Source of the DNA: Kribbella sp. ALI-6-A | GTDB taxonomy: Bacteria > Actinomycetota > Actinomycetes > Propionibacteriales > Kribbellaceae | Direction of reading: 5' to 3' | Length of the DNA stretch: 64,000 nucleotides | NCBI RefSeq assembly: GCF_001984195.1 | Contig: NZ_MTQN01000010.1 | Span: forward strand, 806,001-870,000 | Shown: positions 45,631-53,953 of the stretch, piece after piece | How the letters are laid out: each line of letters begins with the position of its first letter | Numbering within the stretch: the first letter of the stretch is position 1 | Position numbers and translations under genes: made by a program | The notes under the pieces: generated by a model | What the model was told of the DNA's origin: nothing | What the model saw: the letters and a program-made list of their open reading frames with translations, nothing else | The model's database searches: none

Positions 45631-46701
45631 ATGCCAGGGACCCCGGAGGTGATCTCGATCGCCTTCGTCGTGCCCCGCCAGGGGCCGACCGGTATCTACG
45701 GACCGTCCTGCCTGGCCTGCGGCCAGCTCGCCGTCGAGGAGCTCAACGCGCGCCGCGGCATCGCCGGCCGCCAGGTCGAACTCGTGCACGTGGACGCCGG
45801 TCGCCCGCCCGAGGTGGTCGCCGAGGAAGTCGGCCGTCTGGTTGACACCGGCCGGGTCGACGCGGTCGCCGGCTGGCACATCTCCGCCGTCCGCGTCGCG
45901 CTCACCCGGCGGATCGGCGGTCGCGTCGTCTACGCCTTCGCCGCCATGCACGAAGGCCACGACGACACCCCCGGCGTCTTCATGCTGGGCGAACGCCCGG
46001 TCAACCAGCTGCTGCCGGCCGCCCACTGGCTGCGCGACCACCACGGCGTACGGCGATGGGTGGTGGTCGGCAACGACTACGTCTATCCGCGGGTGACTGC
46101 CGGGGTGGCCGCCTCGGCCCTACGGGGTTCGGGATCCGAGGTCGTCGGTACGTCGTACGTCCCGCTGGGCACGTCGGACTTCGGCGACGTGCTGCCCGCG
46201 CTCGAACGCGGTAGCGCCGAGGGCGTGATCATGCTGCTGATGGGCCAGGACGCGGTGCACTTCAGTCGGCAGTTCGCCCGCGCCGGGCTGAGCGAGCGGC
46301 TGGTCCGGCTGAGTCCGGCGGTCGAGGAGAACACGCTGCTCGGCGCCGGAGCCGGCGCGAACCACGGCGTGTACGCCGCGGCGGCGTACTTCGACGGGAT
46401 GGCGACGGTCGAGAGCGGCGAGTTCGCGCGGGCGTACTACGCGCGGTTCGGGGCCTGGGCCCCGGCGCTGAACGCAGTCGGGGAATCCTGCTACGAGGCG
46501 ATCCAGTTCCTCGCCCGGCTCGGCGAGGTGGCCGGGTCGGTCGCGATCGAGGATGTGGCGGCGATGGGCAGCGGGCAGTTCTACAGCAGTCCGCGCGGGC
46601 TGCTCCGCCTCGACGGCAACCTGCTCGACCAAGACGTGTACCTGGCGGCCGCGGACGGCCTGGAGTTCCGGGTCCAGGACCGGATCGCCCGCAGCACGTG
46701 A
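45631..46701 (+). CDS. Cytosolic amide/urea-type receptor (AmiC/UrtA-like periplasmic-binding fold)
   Basis: Protein of 356 aa with a type I periplasmic-binding fold, close to AmiC and UrtA-type short-chain-amide/urea receptors. Segments: IYGPSCLACGQLAVEELNARRGIAG, AVAGWHISAVRVALTR, GVRRWVVVGNDYVYPRV, and AAYFDGMATVESGEFARAYYARFG. There is no signal peptide, so it stays in the cytoplasm as AmiC does. In Pseudomonas AmiC binds amides and releases the antiterminator AmiR; no AmiR/ANTAR gene lies here, nor ABC permeases. Divergent from marR, beside the urease operon. Likely a nitrogen-compound sensor (inference). Confidence 0.78.
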   Translation: MPGTPEVISIAFVVPRQGPTGIYGPSCLACGQLAVEELNARRGIAGRQVELVHVDAGRPPEVVAEEVGRLVDTGRVDAVAGWHISAVRVALTRRIGGRVVYAFAAMHEGHDDTPGVFMLGERPVNQLLPAAHWLRDHHGVRRWVVVGNDYVYPRVTAGVAASALRGSGSEVVGTSYVPLGTSDFGDVLPALERGSAEGVIMLLMGQDAVHFSRQFARAGLSERLVRLSPAVEENTLLGAGAGANHGVYAAAAYFDGMATVESGEFARAYYARFGAWAPALNAVGESCYEAIQFLARLGEVAGSVAIEDVAAMGSGQFYSSPRGLLRLDGNLLDQDVYLAAADGLEFRVQDRIARST

Positions 46702-46835
46702 GTGTTCGCAGCACCTGAGATGTGACACTCCGCTCGGTTCGTGGCGTCGGAAAGACAACGGCAGATCCCGTTGGACGTTTGTCGTGACGTCGTTGTCCAC
46801 AAGGGATGCCGATCACGTCGACCCGGAGGTGCCCT

Positions 46836-47984
46836 GTGCTCGCCACGACTCTGAGTCCCATTCGACGAACCCGGCTGACAGTGGGAGCTGTCGACTCGGT
46901 GACGTACCTGGCCGCCGGCGACCTGTACGGCGGCCGCAGCTTCCTGCAGAACCCGTCGTGGGCGCAGGTGAAGCCCGACTGGCGACCCGAGCTGCTCGCC
47001 TGGCGCGACGCGGACGGCGCGATCGTCGGGACGGCGCTCGTGCTCTACCGCGGTGCCCCCGGTCTTCGCCGGTACTTCGCTTACCTGCCGGAAGGCCCGG
47101 ACATCGACTGGGCCGAGCCCTCGCTGGACCGCTGGCTCGGCCCGCTGATCGAGCATCTCGCCGCGGCGGGAGCGTTCGCCGTACGGATCGGGCCGCCGCC
47201 GGCGTTGCGGCGGTGGCAGGCGTCGACGCTGAAGGCGGCCGCGGGGCCGTCGCTGCGGATCGGCGACGTGCTGCCGGATCTGGTCGAGCCGGTCGGGTCG
47301 TCGGTGAGTGATCGGCTGCGGTCGTTGGGATGGTCGCGGTGCGGCGAGGACGGCGCCGGTGGCGATGCTCAACCACGGTTCGTCTTCCAGGTCCCGCTGC
47401 GCTCGCTGGACGAACTGCTCACCGGGATGAACAGCGAGTGGCAGCGCAACCTCAAGAAATCCGTGCGATCCGGGATCGAGACCCGGATCGGGTCCGAGGG
47501 TGATTTGTCGACGTTTTACCGGCTGCTGCAGGTGACCGAGCAGCGCAACGGGTTCCGGCTCGGGCGGTCGCTGAGCTACTACCAGCGGCAGTACCGGGCG
47601 CTGAACGCCGAAGCGCCCGGGCGGATGCGGCTCTACCTGGCGTCGTACGAGGGTGAGGTGCTGGCCGCTCACACGATGAACGTGGTCGGGCGACGGGTCT
47701 GGTACCAGACGGGCGCGTCGGCCAGCCATCGGCGCGACGTCCGGCCGAGTCATGCGTTGCAGTGGCGGATGATGCAGGACGCGTTCAAGCACGGCGCCGC
47801 GTACTACGACATGCGGGGTGTGTCGGACTGTCTCGATCCGGAGCGGCGGGAGTTCGGGTTGCTGCGATGGAAGCTCGGCACCGGCGGCGAGGTGGTCGAG
47901 ACGCTGGGGGAGTGGGAACTGACTCTCCCCGGCGTCGTCAACCAGACCCTGCACCGTGCGATGCGGCGCTACCGGGCCCGCTGA
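46836..47984 (+). CDS. FemAB-like peptidoglycan aminoacyltransferase
   Basis: Protein of 382 aa with the FemAB/FemX double-GNAT fold, which adds amino acids from aminoacyl-tRNA to the lipid-II peptide in wall-bridge synthesis. It shows FLQNPSWAQVKPDWRPELLAW, YFAYLPEGPDIDWAEP, SEWQRNLKKSVRSGIETRIG, and the C-terminal AAYYDMRGVSDCLDPERREFGLLRWKLGTGG. GTG 46836 has GGAGG six bases upstream; the ATG at 46806 lacks one. The single-gene locus fits a one-residue bridge. It overlaps the next, convergent gene by 16 bases. Confidence 0.85.
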   Translation: MLATTLSPIRRTRLTVGAVDSVTYLAAGDLYGGRSFLQNPSWAQVKPDWRPELLAWRDADGAIVGTALVLYRGAPGLRRYFAYLPEGPDIDWAEPSLDRWLGPLIEHLAAAGAFAVRIGPPPALRRWQASTLKAAAGPSLRIGDVLPDLVEPVGSSVSDRLRSLGWSRCGEDGAGGDAQPRFVFQVPLRSLDELLTGMNSEWQRNLKKSVRSGIETRIGSEGDLSTFYRLLQVTEQRNGFRLGRSLSYYQRQYRALNAEAPGRMRLYLASYEGEVLAAHTMNVVGRRVWYQTGASASHRRDVRPSHALQWRMMQDAFKHGAAYYDMRGVSDCLDPERREFGLLRWKLGTGGEVVETLGEWELTLPGVVNQTLHRAMRRYRAR

Positions 47985-49362
47985 ACCCGGCCGAGATAAC
48001 CGTCGGGGCGGACCAGCAGCTCGTCGCCTTCGCGCGCGTCGTAGTAGGTGAACGCTTCCGGGGACGCGTAGGCCTTGCCGGTCGGATCCGCCCGTACGAC
48101 GTCGACCGCGTGCGGGTGGTCGGACGGTTCGGTCGGGCCGAACCTGAGCAGCGTCTCGTGCGGACCGCGGTACAGGTCGAAGAGCCGAATCTTGTTGCCT
48201 TTGGCATCGACGAGCGGTGAGTCCGGAGCACGGTCGCCGGTGGTCAGGACGGCCGGATCCGCCGGGTCGCGGTAGGTGATGTCGAGCTGCTGGGTGTCGC
48301 GGCCGCGCTCGTGGGCGCGTTCGTCGCCGTCCTGGTACTTCTTCAGCAGGCTGGTGCTGATCCCGAGCACGCGTTCGGCGTTGGTCCGGCGCTCGGCCTG
48401 GTAGCTCGCCAGCACCTCCTCGTTGCCGCTGGCAAGTTTCCAGCCGAGGTTGTAGGCGTCCTGGACGCCGGTGTTGAGACCCTGGCCACCGGTCGGCGGA
48501 TGCACGTGGGCCGCGTCGCCGGCCAGAAACACCCGGCCCTCACGGAACCGCTCGGCGAGCCGGATGTTGGGCCGCCAGATCGTCGACCAGGTCAGGTCGC
48601 GCAGCTTCGCGACGCCCGGCCCGGCGAACCGGTCGACCAGTTCCTGCAGGGTCTCCAGGGTCGGCTCGAGCTGGTCGTCGTCGAGCCGCGTGGCGAACTG
48701 GAACTGGTCGCCGCCGGACAGCGGCGTCAGCATGATCGCGTTTGTCGGATCGTCGCCGCGCGAGAACCAGTAGCCGTGGTCGTGGTCGAGCCCGTCGGCG
48801 GCGACGTCGCCGAGCAGCATCCGGATCGACTCGTCGGTGCTGCCCTCGAAAGCGATGCCGAGGGTCTTGCGGACCGTGCTGCGGCCGCCGTCCGCCCCGA
48901 CCAGATAGTCGGCGGTGACCGTCTCGCCGGTGGACAGCGTCGCGCTGACCTCGTCGGCGTCCTGGGTGAAGGTCTCCAGGGCAGTGCCGAGCTCGACCCG
49001 TACGCCGTACTCGGCGAGCTTGGCGCGCAGGATCGCCTCCAGCCGGGACTGACCGAGCATCCGCGCGTTCGGGTACGGCGCGTCCGGCGTCGGGTCGACG
49101 ATCGGCGCCATTCGGCGTTCCTGGACGAACCGGCCGTCGATCACGACCCGGATCGCCGGCGGCTCGATGCCCTGGGCGAGGACCTCGTCGAGCACGCCGA
49201 GGTCCTCGAACACCTCCATCGTCCGCGGCTGCAGCCCGTCGCCGCGGGACCCCTCGAAGTACGTCGTGGCCTGGTCGATCACCCGGACCGCGATGCCGCG
49301 CCGGGCCAGGTCGATACCGAGCGTCAGGCCGGTCGGCCGGCTCCCGCGATGAGCACGTTCAT
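47969..49362 (-). pseudogene. FAD-dependent monooxygenase with one-base frameshift
   Basis: PheA/TfdB-type aromatic hydroxylase. A well-formed ATG at 49362 (AGGAGA upstream) starts MNVLIAGAG, the first part of the FAD Rossmann motif, then hits a stop. Restoring one base near 49335-49336 (plus-strand GG where GGG is expected) continues the motif as GPTGLTLGIDLARRG and joins the long frame below 49282. That frame is otherwise complete: VIDQATTYFEGSR, ADYLVGADGGRS, RVFLAGDAAHVHPPTGGQGLNTGVQDA and a C-terminal thioredoxin-like domain. Real mutation or sequence error is undecided. Divergent from its probable TetR repressor. Confidence 0.8.
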
Positions 49363-49379
49363 GGTCTTCTCCTAGTTAC

Positions 49380-49411
49380 TGAATTCTGATTCACTGAATC
49401 TTGATTCAGTG
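49380..49411. promoter_or_regulatory. Tandem palindromes between monooxygenase and tetR
   Basis: Two 14-bp boxes, TGAATTCTGATTCA (49380-49393) and TGAATCTTGATTCA (49395-49408), are repeated with a 15-bp period. The second sits in a perfect 20-bp palindrome, CACTGAATCTTGATTCAGTG (49392-49411). They fill the gap between the divergent starts. Confidence 0.8.
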
Positions 49412-49450
49412 TGGACGCCGCTAAGGTTCGCTGTCAAGGAGGTGGCCGGT

Positions 49451-50053
49451 GTGCTGACCGGGAGTCGTAAGGAGAAGGCGGCCGGAACCGAGGCCGCGCT
49501 GAAACAGGCCGCGCGCGAGGTGTTCGCCGAGCGCGGCTACCTGAACACCAAGATCACCGACATCACCGCGGCGGCCGGGCGGGCGACCGGCTCGTTCTAC
49601 AACCACTTCGCCGGCAAGGGGGAGCTGCTCGAGGCGTTGCTGACCGACCTGCTCGCGGCGGCCGATGATGCGGTGATCGAGGACGAGACCCACTCGGCCG
49701 ACTTCAGCGACCGGGCCTCGATCCGGTGGCACGTGGCATCGTTCTGGCGGTTCTACCAGGCGCACCTGCCGGAGATGGTCGCGCTGAAGCAGGCGGCGAT
49801 GGTCGATCCGGCGCTGGGCCGGCGGCTGCAGCAGATCCAGGCCGCCGACCGGGCGCACCTGGCCGAGCATTTCGCGCACCTACCGAACCCTCCGGCCGAC
49901 CCGACCGTCCACGTCTCGGCGATGAACGCGCTGCTGGAGGGCTTCGCCTACGAGTGGCTGGTGGTGAACCCCGCCGACGGCCGCACGATTGCGGACGACG
50001 AGGCGATCGACCTGCTCACCGACCTGCTCCACCACGGGTTCGCGGGGAGCTGA
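49451..50053 (+). CDS. TetR-family repressor
   Basis: Regulator of 200 aa: EAALKQAAREVFAERGYLNTKITDITAAAGRATGSFYNHFAGKGELLEALL is the TetR DNA-binding domain, followed by a helical ligand domain with FWRFYQAHLPEMVALKQAA. The frame opens at 49409, but that lies inside the operator; GTG 49451 is eight bases from AAGGAGG and is the start. It should repress itself and the divergent monooxygenase. Confidence 0.88.
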   Translation: MLTGSRKEKAAGTEAALKQAAREVFAERGYLNTKITDITAAAGRATGSFYNHFAGKGELLEALLTDLLAAADDAVIEDETHSADFSDRASIRWHVASFWRFYQAHLPEMVALKQAAMVDPALGRRLQQIQAADRAHLAEHFAHLPNPPADPTVHVSAMNALLEGFAYEWLVVNPADGRTIADDEAIDLLTDLLHHGFAGS

Positions 50054-50120
50054 TCGTCGACTCCGGCCTACGGCGGTACGGGCGAAGGGGCCGGTCGAGG
50101 GTCCGGGCCGGGCGGCCCGC

Positions 50121-51200
50121 CTACTCCTCTGGGGGCGGCGGTTCTTCCGCGCCTTCGCGTTCGTCGCGGTCGGCCCACTCGAGCAGCGTGTCGAGCGTGT
50201 AGGGGTTGTCGTCGATCGTCTCGTGCAGGTCGCCGAGCTCGGCGAAGCGGGCCGGGACGGTGGCGATGGTGAACTCGCGCGGCTCGACGTCGTCGATCTC
50301 GTCCCAGCGGATCGGCGTCGACACCGTGCCCTCGGGGTTGCCGCGCACCGAGTAGGCGGCGGCGATCGTGTGGTCGCGGGCGTTCTGGTTGAAGTCGACG
50401 AAGAGTTTGGCCGGGTCGCGGTCCTTGCGCCACCAGGTGGTGGTGACGTCGTCGGGCGCGCGCCGCTCCACTTCCCGGGCGAACGCCAGCGCGGCGCGGC
50501 GTACGTCGGTGAAGCCGTGCTCGGGCTTGATCCGGACGTAGATGTGGATCCCGGAGCCGCCGGAGGTCTTCGGGTAGCCGTCGGCGCCGAGCTCGTCGAG
50601 GACCTCGTGCGCGACGTGCGCGACCCGGCGGACCCGGTCGAACGGGCAGTCCGGCATCGGGTCGAGATCGATCCGCCACTCGTCCGGCTTCTCGGTGTCG
50701 GCGCGCCGGCTGTTCCACGGGTGGAACTCGACCGTCGACATCTGCACCGCCCAGGCCACGTGCGCGACCTCGGTGACGCACAGCTCGTCGGCAGTGCGGT
50801 TGTAGCGCGGGAACTTCACCTGGACGGTCTCCATCCACGGCGGCGCGCCGTGCGGCAGCCGCTTCTGGTGCACCTTCTCGCCCGCGACGCCGTCGGGGAA
50901 CCGGTGCAGCATGCACGGCCGCTCCCGCAGTGCCCGGACGATGCCGTCGCCGACCGACAGGTAGTACTTCACCAGGTCGAGCTTGGTCTCCCCGCGGGCC
51001 GGGAAGTAGAGCCGGTCCGGGTTGGAGATCCGGACCGTGCGCTCACCGACCTCGAGCTCGATCGCCGGGCTCTTGCTCTTGGCGGCCTTCTTCGCCGCAG
51101 GCTTCTTCCCTGTAGCCGCGGTCTTCTTCGCCGCAGGCTTCTTCCCCGCAGCCGCAGTCTTCTTCGCCGCACCCTTGGACCCCGCTGACGATTCCGCCAT
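50121..51200 (-). CDS. Stand-alone LigD polymerase domain (NHEJ primase-polymerase) with Lys-rich tail
   Basis: Protein of 359 aa. Residues 45-345 form the archaeo-eukaryotic primase-like polymerase domain of bacterial end joining: ISNPDRLYFP, YYLSVGDGIVRALRERPCMLHRFPDG, the metal motif DLDPMP, SGGSGIHIYVRI, and FVDFNQNARDHTIAAAYSVRG. The first 40 residues are a histone-H1-like AAKK/GKKPAAKK tail that should bind DNA. Ligase and nuclease domains and a ku gene are not in the window. It can add ribo- or deoxynucleotides at breaks. Convergent with the TetR gene. Confidence 0.9.
   Translation of the reverse strand: MAESSAGSKGAAKKTAAAGKKPAAKKTAATGKKPAAKKAAKSKSPAIELEVGERTVRISNPDRLYFPARGETKLDLVKYYLSVGDGIVRALRERPCMLHRFPDGVAGEKVHQKRLPHGAPPWMETVQVKFPRYNRTADELCVTEVAHVAWAVQMSTVEFHPWNSRRADTEKPDEWRIDLDPMPDCPFDRVRRVAHVAHEVLDELGADGYPKTSGGSGIHIYVRIKPEHGFTDVRRAALAFAREVERRAPDDVTTTWWRKDRDPAKLFVDFNQNARDHTIAAAYSVRGNPEGTVSTPIRWDEIDDVEPREFTIATVPARFAELGDLHETIDDNPYTLDTLLEWADRDEREGAEEPPPPEE
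51087..51171. repeat. 36-bp tandem repeat coding for AAKK units
   Basis: About 2.4 copies of a 36-bp unit starting at 51087, 51123 and 51159 (each begins cttcttcgccgca) encode the repeated Lys/Ala tail of the polymerase-domain protein. Copy number may vary between strains. Confidence 0.8.
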
Positions 51201-51236
51201 ACCGCCAACCTAACCGCCCGAGGGGACATCCAGCAC

Positions 51237-52346
51237 TCAGACCAGCCGGGTGAGCCAGTCGTGTGTGTCGGGAATCCGGCCGTATTGCAGGTCGAGCAGG
51301 GTCTTGCGCAGCGTCGCGGTGACCGGGCCTACGCCGTGGTCGACCGAGTGGTCGCCGATCACGACCTCGCCGTCGGGCCAGGCGAGCCGGCCGATGGGGG
51401 TGATGACGGCCGCCGTACCGGAGGCGAAGACCTCGGTGATCTGGCCGGAGCGGACGCCGTCGCGCCATTCGTCGGCCGAGACGCGCCGCTCCTCGACCTG
51501 GTGGCCGAGGTCGCGGGCCAGGTCGAGCACCGAGGTCCGCGTGACGCCCTCGAGGATCGAGCCGGACAGCTCGGGCGTGACGATCGTGCCGTCGGCGTGC
51601 ACGAAGAACAGGTTCATGCTGCCGATCTCCTCCAGCCAGCGGCGCTCGACCGCGTCGACGAAGGCGACCTGGTCGCAGCCGTTCGCCACCGCCTCGGCGA
51701 GGGCGGCCAGGCTGGCGGCGTAGTTGCCACCGCACTTGGCGGCGCCGGTGCCGCCCGGGGTGGCGCGGATCGACGACGTGGTCAGCCAGATCGACACCGG
51801 CTTCGGGCCGGTCTCGAAGTACGCGCCGGCCGGCGACGCGATCACCCCGAACAGCACCTCGGTGGCCGGGCGGACGCTGAGCGCCGCCTCGGTGGCGATC
51901 ATGTACGGCCGCAGGTACAGGCTGCTCTCACCGGAACCGGTCGCCGGCACCCAGGCCTCGTCGACGGTCAGCAGTGCTCGCAGCGCGGCGATGAAGTCCT
52001 GCTCCTCGACCTGGGGGAGCGCGAGTCGCTGCGCGCTTCGGCGGAAGCGGGCCGCGTTGAGCTCCGGGCGGAACGACCAGACCGAGCCGTCCTCGTGCCG
52101 GTAGGCCTTCAGCCCTTCGAAGATCTCTTGCGCATAGTGCAGGACGGCGGCCGCCGGGCTCACCTTGAGCGGCGCGAAGCCGGTCACCTTCTGGTCGAAC
52201 CAGCCGCGCTCGGCCGACCAGGAGGCAACGACCATGTGGTCGGTGAACGCCTGGCCGAAGCCGGGCTTGTCCAGCACGGCCGTCCGAGCCGCCGCGCTCG
52301 CCGGATCGCTGCGCAGCTCCAGCTGGAAGTCCCACGCGTCTGTCAT
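51237..52346 (-). CDS. ilvE: Branched-chain amino acid aminotransferase
   Basis: Class IV PLP aminotransferase of 369 aa, last step of Leu/Ile/Val synthesis and first of their breakdown. Features: GFGQAFTDHMVVASW, HYAQEIFEGLKAYRHEDGSVWSFRP, the PLP lysine in GGTGAAKCGGNYAASL, and EEIGSMNLFFV followed by ELSGSILEGVTR. The frame extends to 52469, but ATG 52346 with GGAG upstream gives the normal N-terminus. It lies 37 bases downstream of an XRE regulator gene, probably in one transcript. Confidence 0.95.
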   Translation of the reverse strand: MTDAWDFQLELRSDPASAAARTAVLDKPGFGQAFTDHMVVASWSAERGWFDQKVTGFAPLKVSPAAAVLHYAQEIFEGLKAYRHEDGSVWSFRPELNAARFRRSAQRLALPQVEEQDFIAALRALLTVDEAWVPATGSGESSLYLRPYMIATEAALSVRPATEVLFGVIASPAGAYFETGPKPVSIWLTTSSIRATPGGTGAAKCGGNYAASLAALAEAVANGCDQVAFVDAVERRWLEEIGSMNLFFVHADGTIVTPELSGSILEGVTRTSVLDLARDLGHQVEERRVSADEWRDGVRSGQITEVFASGTAAVITPIGRLAWPDGEVVIGDHSVDHGVGPVTATLRKTLLDLQYGRIPDTHDWLTRLV

Positions 52347-52383
52347 CGCCACTCCATGGTCTGCCGTCGTCACGCTCGGCACG

Positions 52384-53748
52384 CTACCCCTGCTCTTCGC
52401 CCGGACTCGACCCGCTGCCCACACTGCGGCCAGCGAAGGGACGCCGCCGCAGCAGTTCGCGGTAGTCACGCACTGCGGGTCTGGTCAGCTCCTTGCCCTG
52501 TACGGCGGCCAGCACCCGGCCGCCCGAGTCGTACAGACCTGGGCTGTGCCACTGGTCCTCCAGCTCGACCAGAGTGCGCATCGCCATCGCCAGACCGGTC
52601 GACACGTCGCCGTCCAGGACCAGGCACTCCGCCAGCAGCAGGCGAAGCTCGGCGCCCTCCCGCCTCCGCTCGGCCGGGCACAACCCGAGCGCGCGATCCA
52701 GCGCCACGTACGCCGGGGCGGTGTCGCCCAGCACCGTGTGTACGAAGCTCGCCACGCTCGCCGACTCGTACGATGCCCAGCCGAAGACCGAAGGCGGGCT
52801 CTCCTCCGCAGGCGGCAGCAACCGCACCGCCTGCCGAGCCTCCTCAGGTCTACCGAGTACGGCGAGCAGCCGCGCCTGAGCCACCAGGGCGCGAGCCCGG
52901 TCGTGCGGCTGCTCCGCCAACGTGAGCGCTTCGATACCGGCCTGCAGCAGGTCGGCTGCCCTGGTTGAGGCTGCTCGGTCGCCAACGGACTCCGCCGTCC
53001 AGCTGATCACCTGCCAACTCCTGGCCTGACTGGCGATCCACTGCGTGGCGGAACTGTCAGCAGTCGCCCGGGCCGTCCGCCACCACCGCTCGGCGGCTCG
53101 GGACCGGCCCACTGTCGACAGCGTCAGTGCTATCAGCACGGCGAACTCGGCCGCCGGTACCACTAGCTCGGCCGCCGGTCCGGGCGTCCGGTGCAAGAGG
53201 TCGAGGTCAGCGGTCAGGTCGGGCAGCAGCTCGGCCGCTGGCGTGACACCGAAGTCACGCGCGTACGCCGCGGTCGCGGCACTCCACTCGGCCCTCGCCG
53301 CCGACTGGCCGAACGACCCGGCCACCCGGTGCCGCACAGCCTCCAGCAGGTCCGCGCCCGACGAGGCGAAGCCGTCGACGGGCGTCGCGCGGAGGTCGAC
53401 GGGCGTCGCGCCGAGGCGGGCGGACGCGGCTGCGCCGAACTCCCCGCCGGAGTCGCCGGACGGTGCGCCCAGGCCGCCGGAGGTCGTGTCCAGGTGCGCT
53501 CCGGCGCCGGGCTCGGGTGCTGGACGGTGCAACCGGTCGAAGGCCTGGGTCAGGGTGCCGGTGGTGCCGAGCTCGCGGTCGCAGAGGCGGGCCAGGTGGG
53601 CGGAGCCCGGGCGGCGGCCTCGCTCGACCTGGGACAGGTAGCTGTGGTCGTAGCCGACCCGGGTTGCGAGCTGGCGCAGACTCAGGGCGGCTGCCTGGCG
53701 GCACCTCCTCAGCTGGACGCCGAACGGTTCCAGTGCTGCCTCAGCCAC
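52384..53748 (-). CDS. XRE-family regulator with TPR-like C-terminus
   Basis: Protein of 454 aa. Residues 10-60 are a Cro/C1-type helix-turn-helix (LRRCRQAAALSLRQLATRVGYDHSYLSQVERGRR). A Gly/Ala-rich linker with a duplicated ATPVD unit follows, then an all-helical region with TPR-like pairs to the end (ARALVAQARLLAVLGRPEEARQAV). This layout is common in large actinobacterial regulators. GTG 53748 is preceded by GGGAGGA; the ribosome site abuts a run of eight G. It may control ilvE downstream. Ligand unknown. Confidence 0.82.
   Translation of the reverse strand: MAEAALEPFGVQLRRCRQAAALSLRQLATRVGYDHSYLSQVERGRRPGSAHLARLCDRELGTTGTLTQAFDRLHRPAPEPGAGAHLDTTSGGLGAPSGDSGGEFGAAASARLGATPVDLRATPVDGFASSGADLLEAVRHRVAGSFGQSAARAEWSAATAAYARDFGVTPAAELLPDLTADLDLLHRTPGPAAELVVPAAEFAVLIALTLSTVGRSRAAERWWRTARATADSSATQWIASQARSWQVISWTAESVGDRAASTRAADLLQAGIEALTLAEQPHDRARALVAQARLLAVLGRPEEARQAVRLLPPAEESPPSVFGWASYESASVASFVHTVLGDTAPAYVALDRALGLCPAERRREGAELRLLLAECLVLDGDVSTGLAMAMRTLVELEDQWHSPGLYDSGGRVLAAVQGKELTRPAVRDYRELLRRRPFAGRSVGSGSSPGEEQG
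53374..53415. repeat. 21-bp tandem duplication in XRE gene
   Basis: 53374-53394 and 53395-53415 match at 20 of 21 positions (unit gtcgacgggcgtcgcgcgga plus g). It duplicates seven residues in the linker, keeping frame. Confidence 0.8.
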
Positions 53749-53953
53749 AGGTCCTCCCCCCCCACTGCTCACGCCCGGTGGTTGCGGTGCGTGTCTGGAA
53801 CGCTACAAGGGCCTACCGACAGAAAGTGGGGCAGTGGCTCCCACGCAGCCCCAACGAGTGGCTGGTGGCTGTGGGCTGTTTGGAGAGCCCACAGATCACA
53901 CCTGGTAGGGCAAGTGACCGGTGGTGAAGCTTGCTGGTGTGGACCGACAGGGG

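Noticed and set aside
50054-50120. GGGCC/GGCCC repeat as terminator between TetR and polymerase-domain genes
   Set aside because: The stem is only five base pairs in very G+C-rich DNA and is expected by chance.
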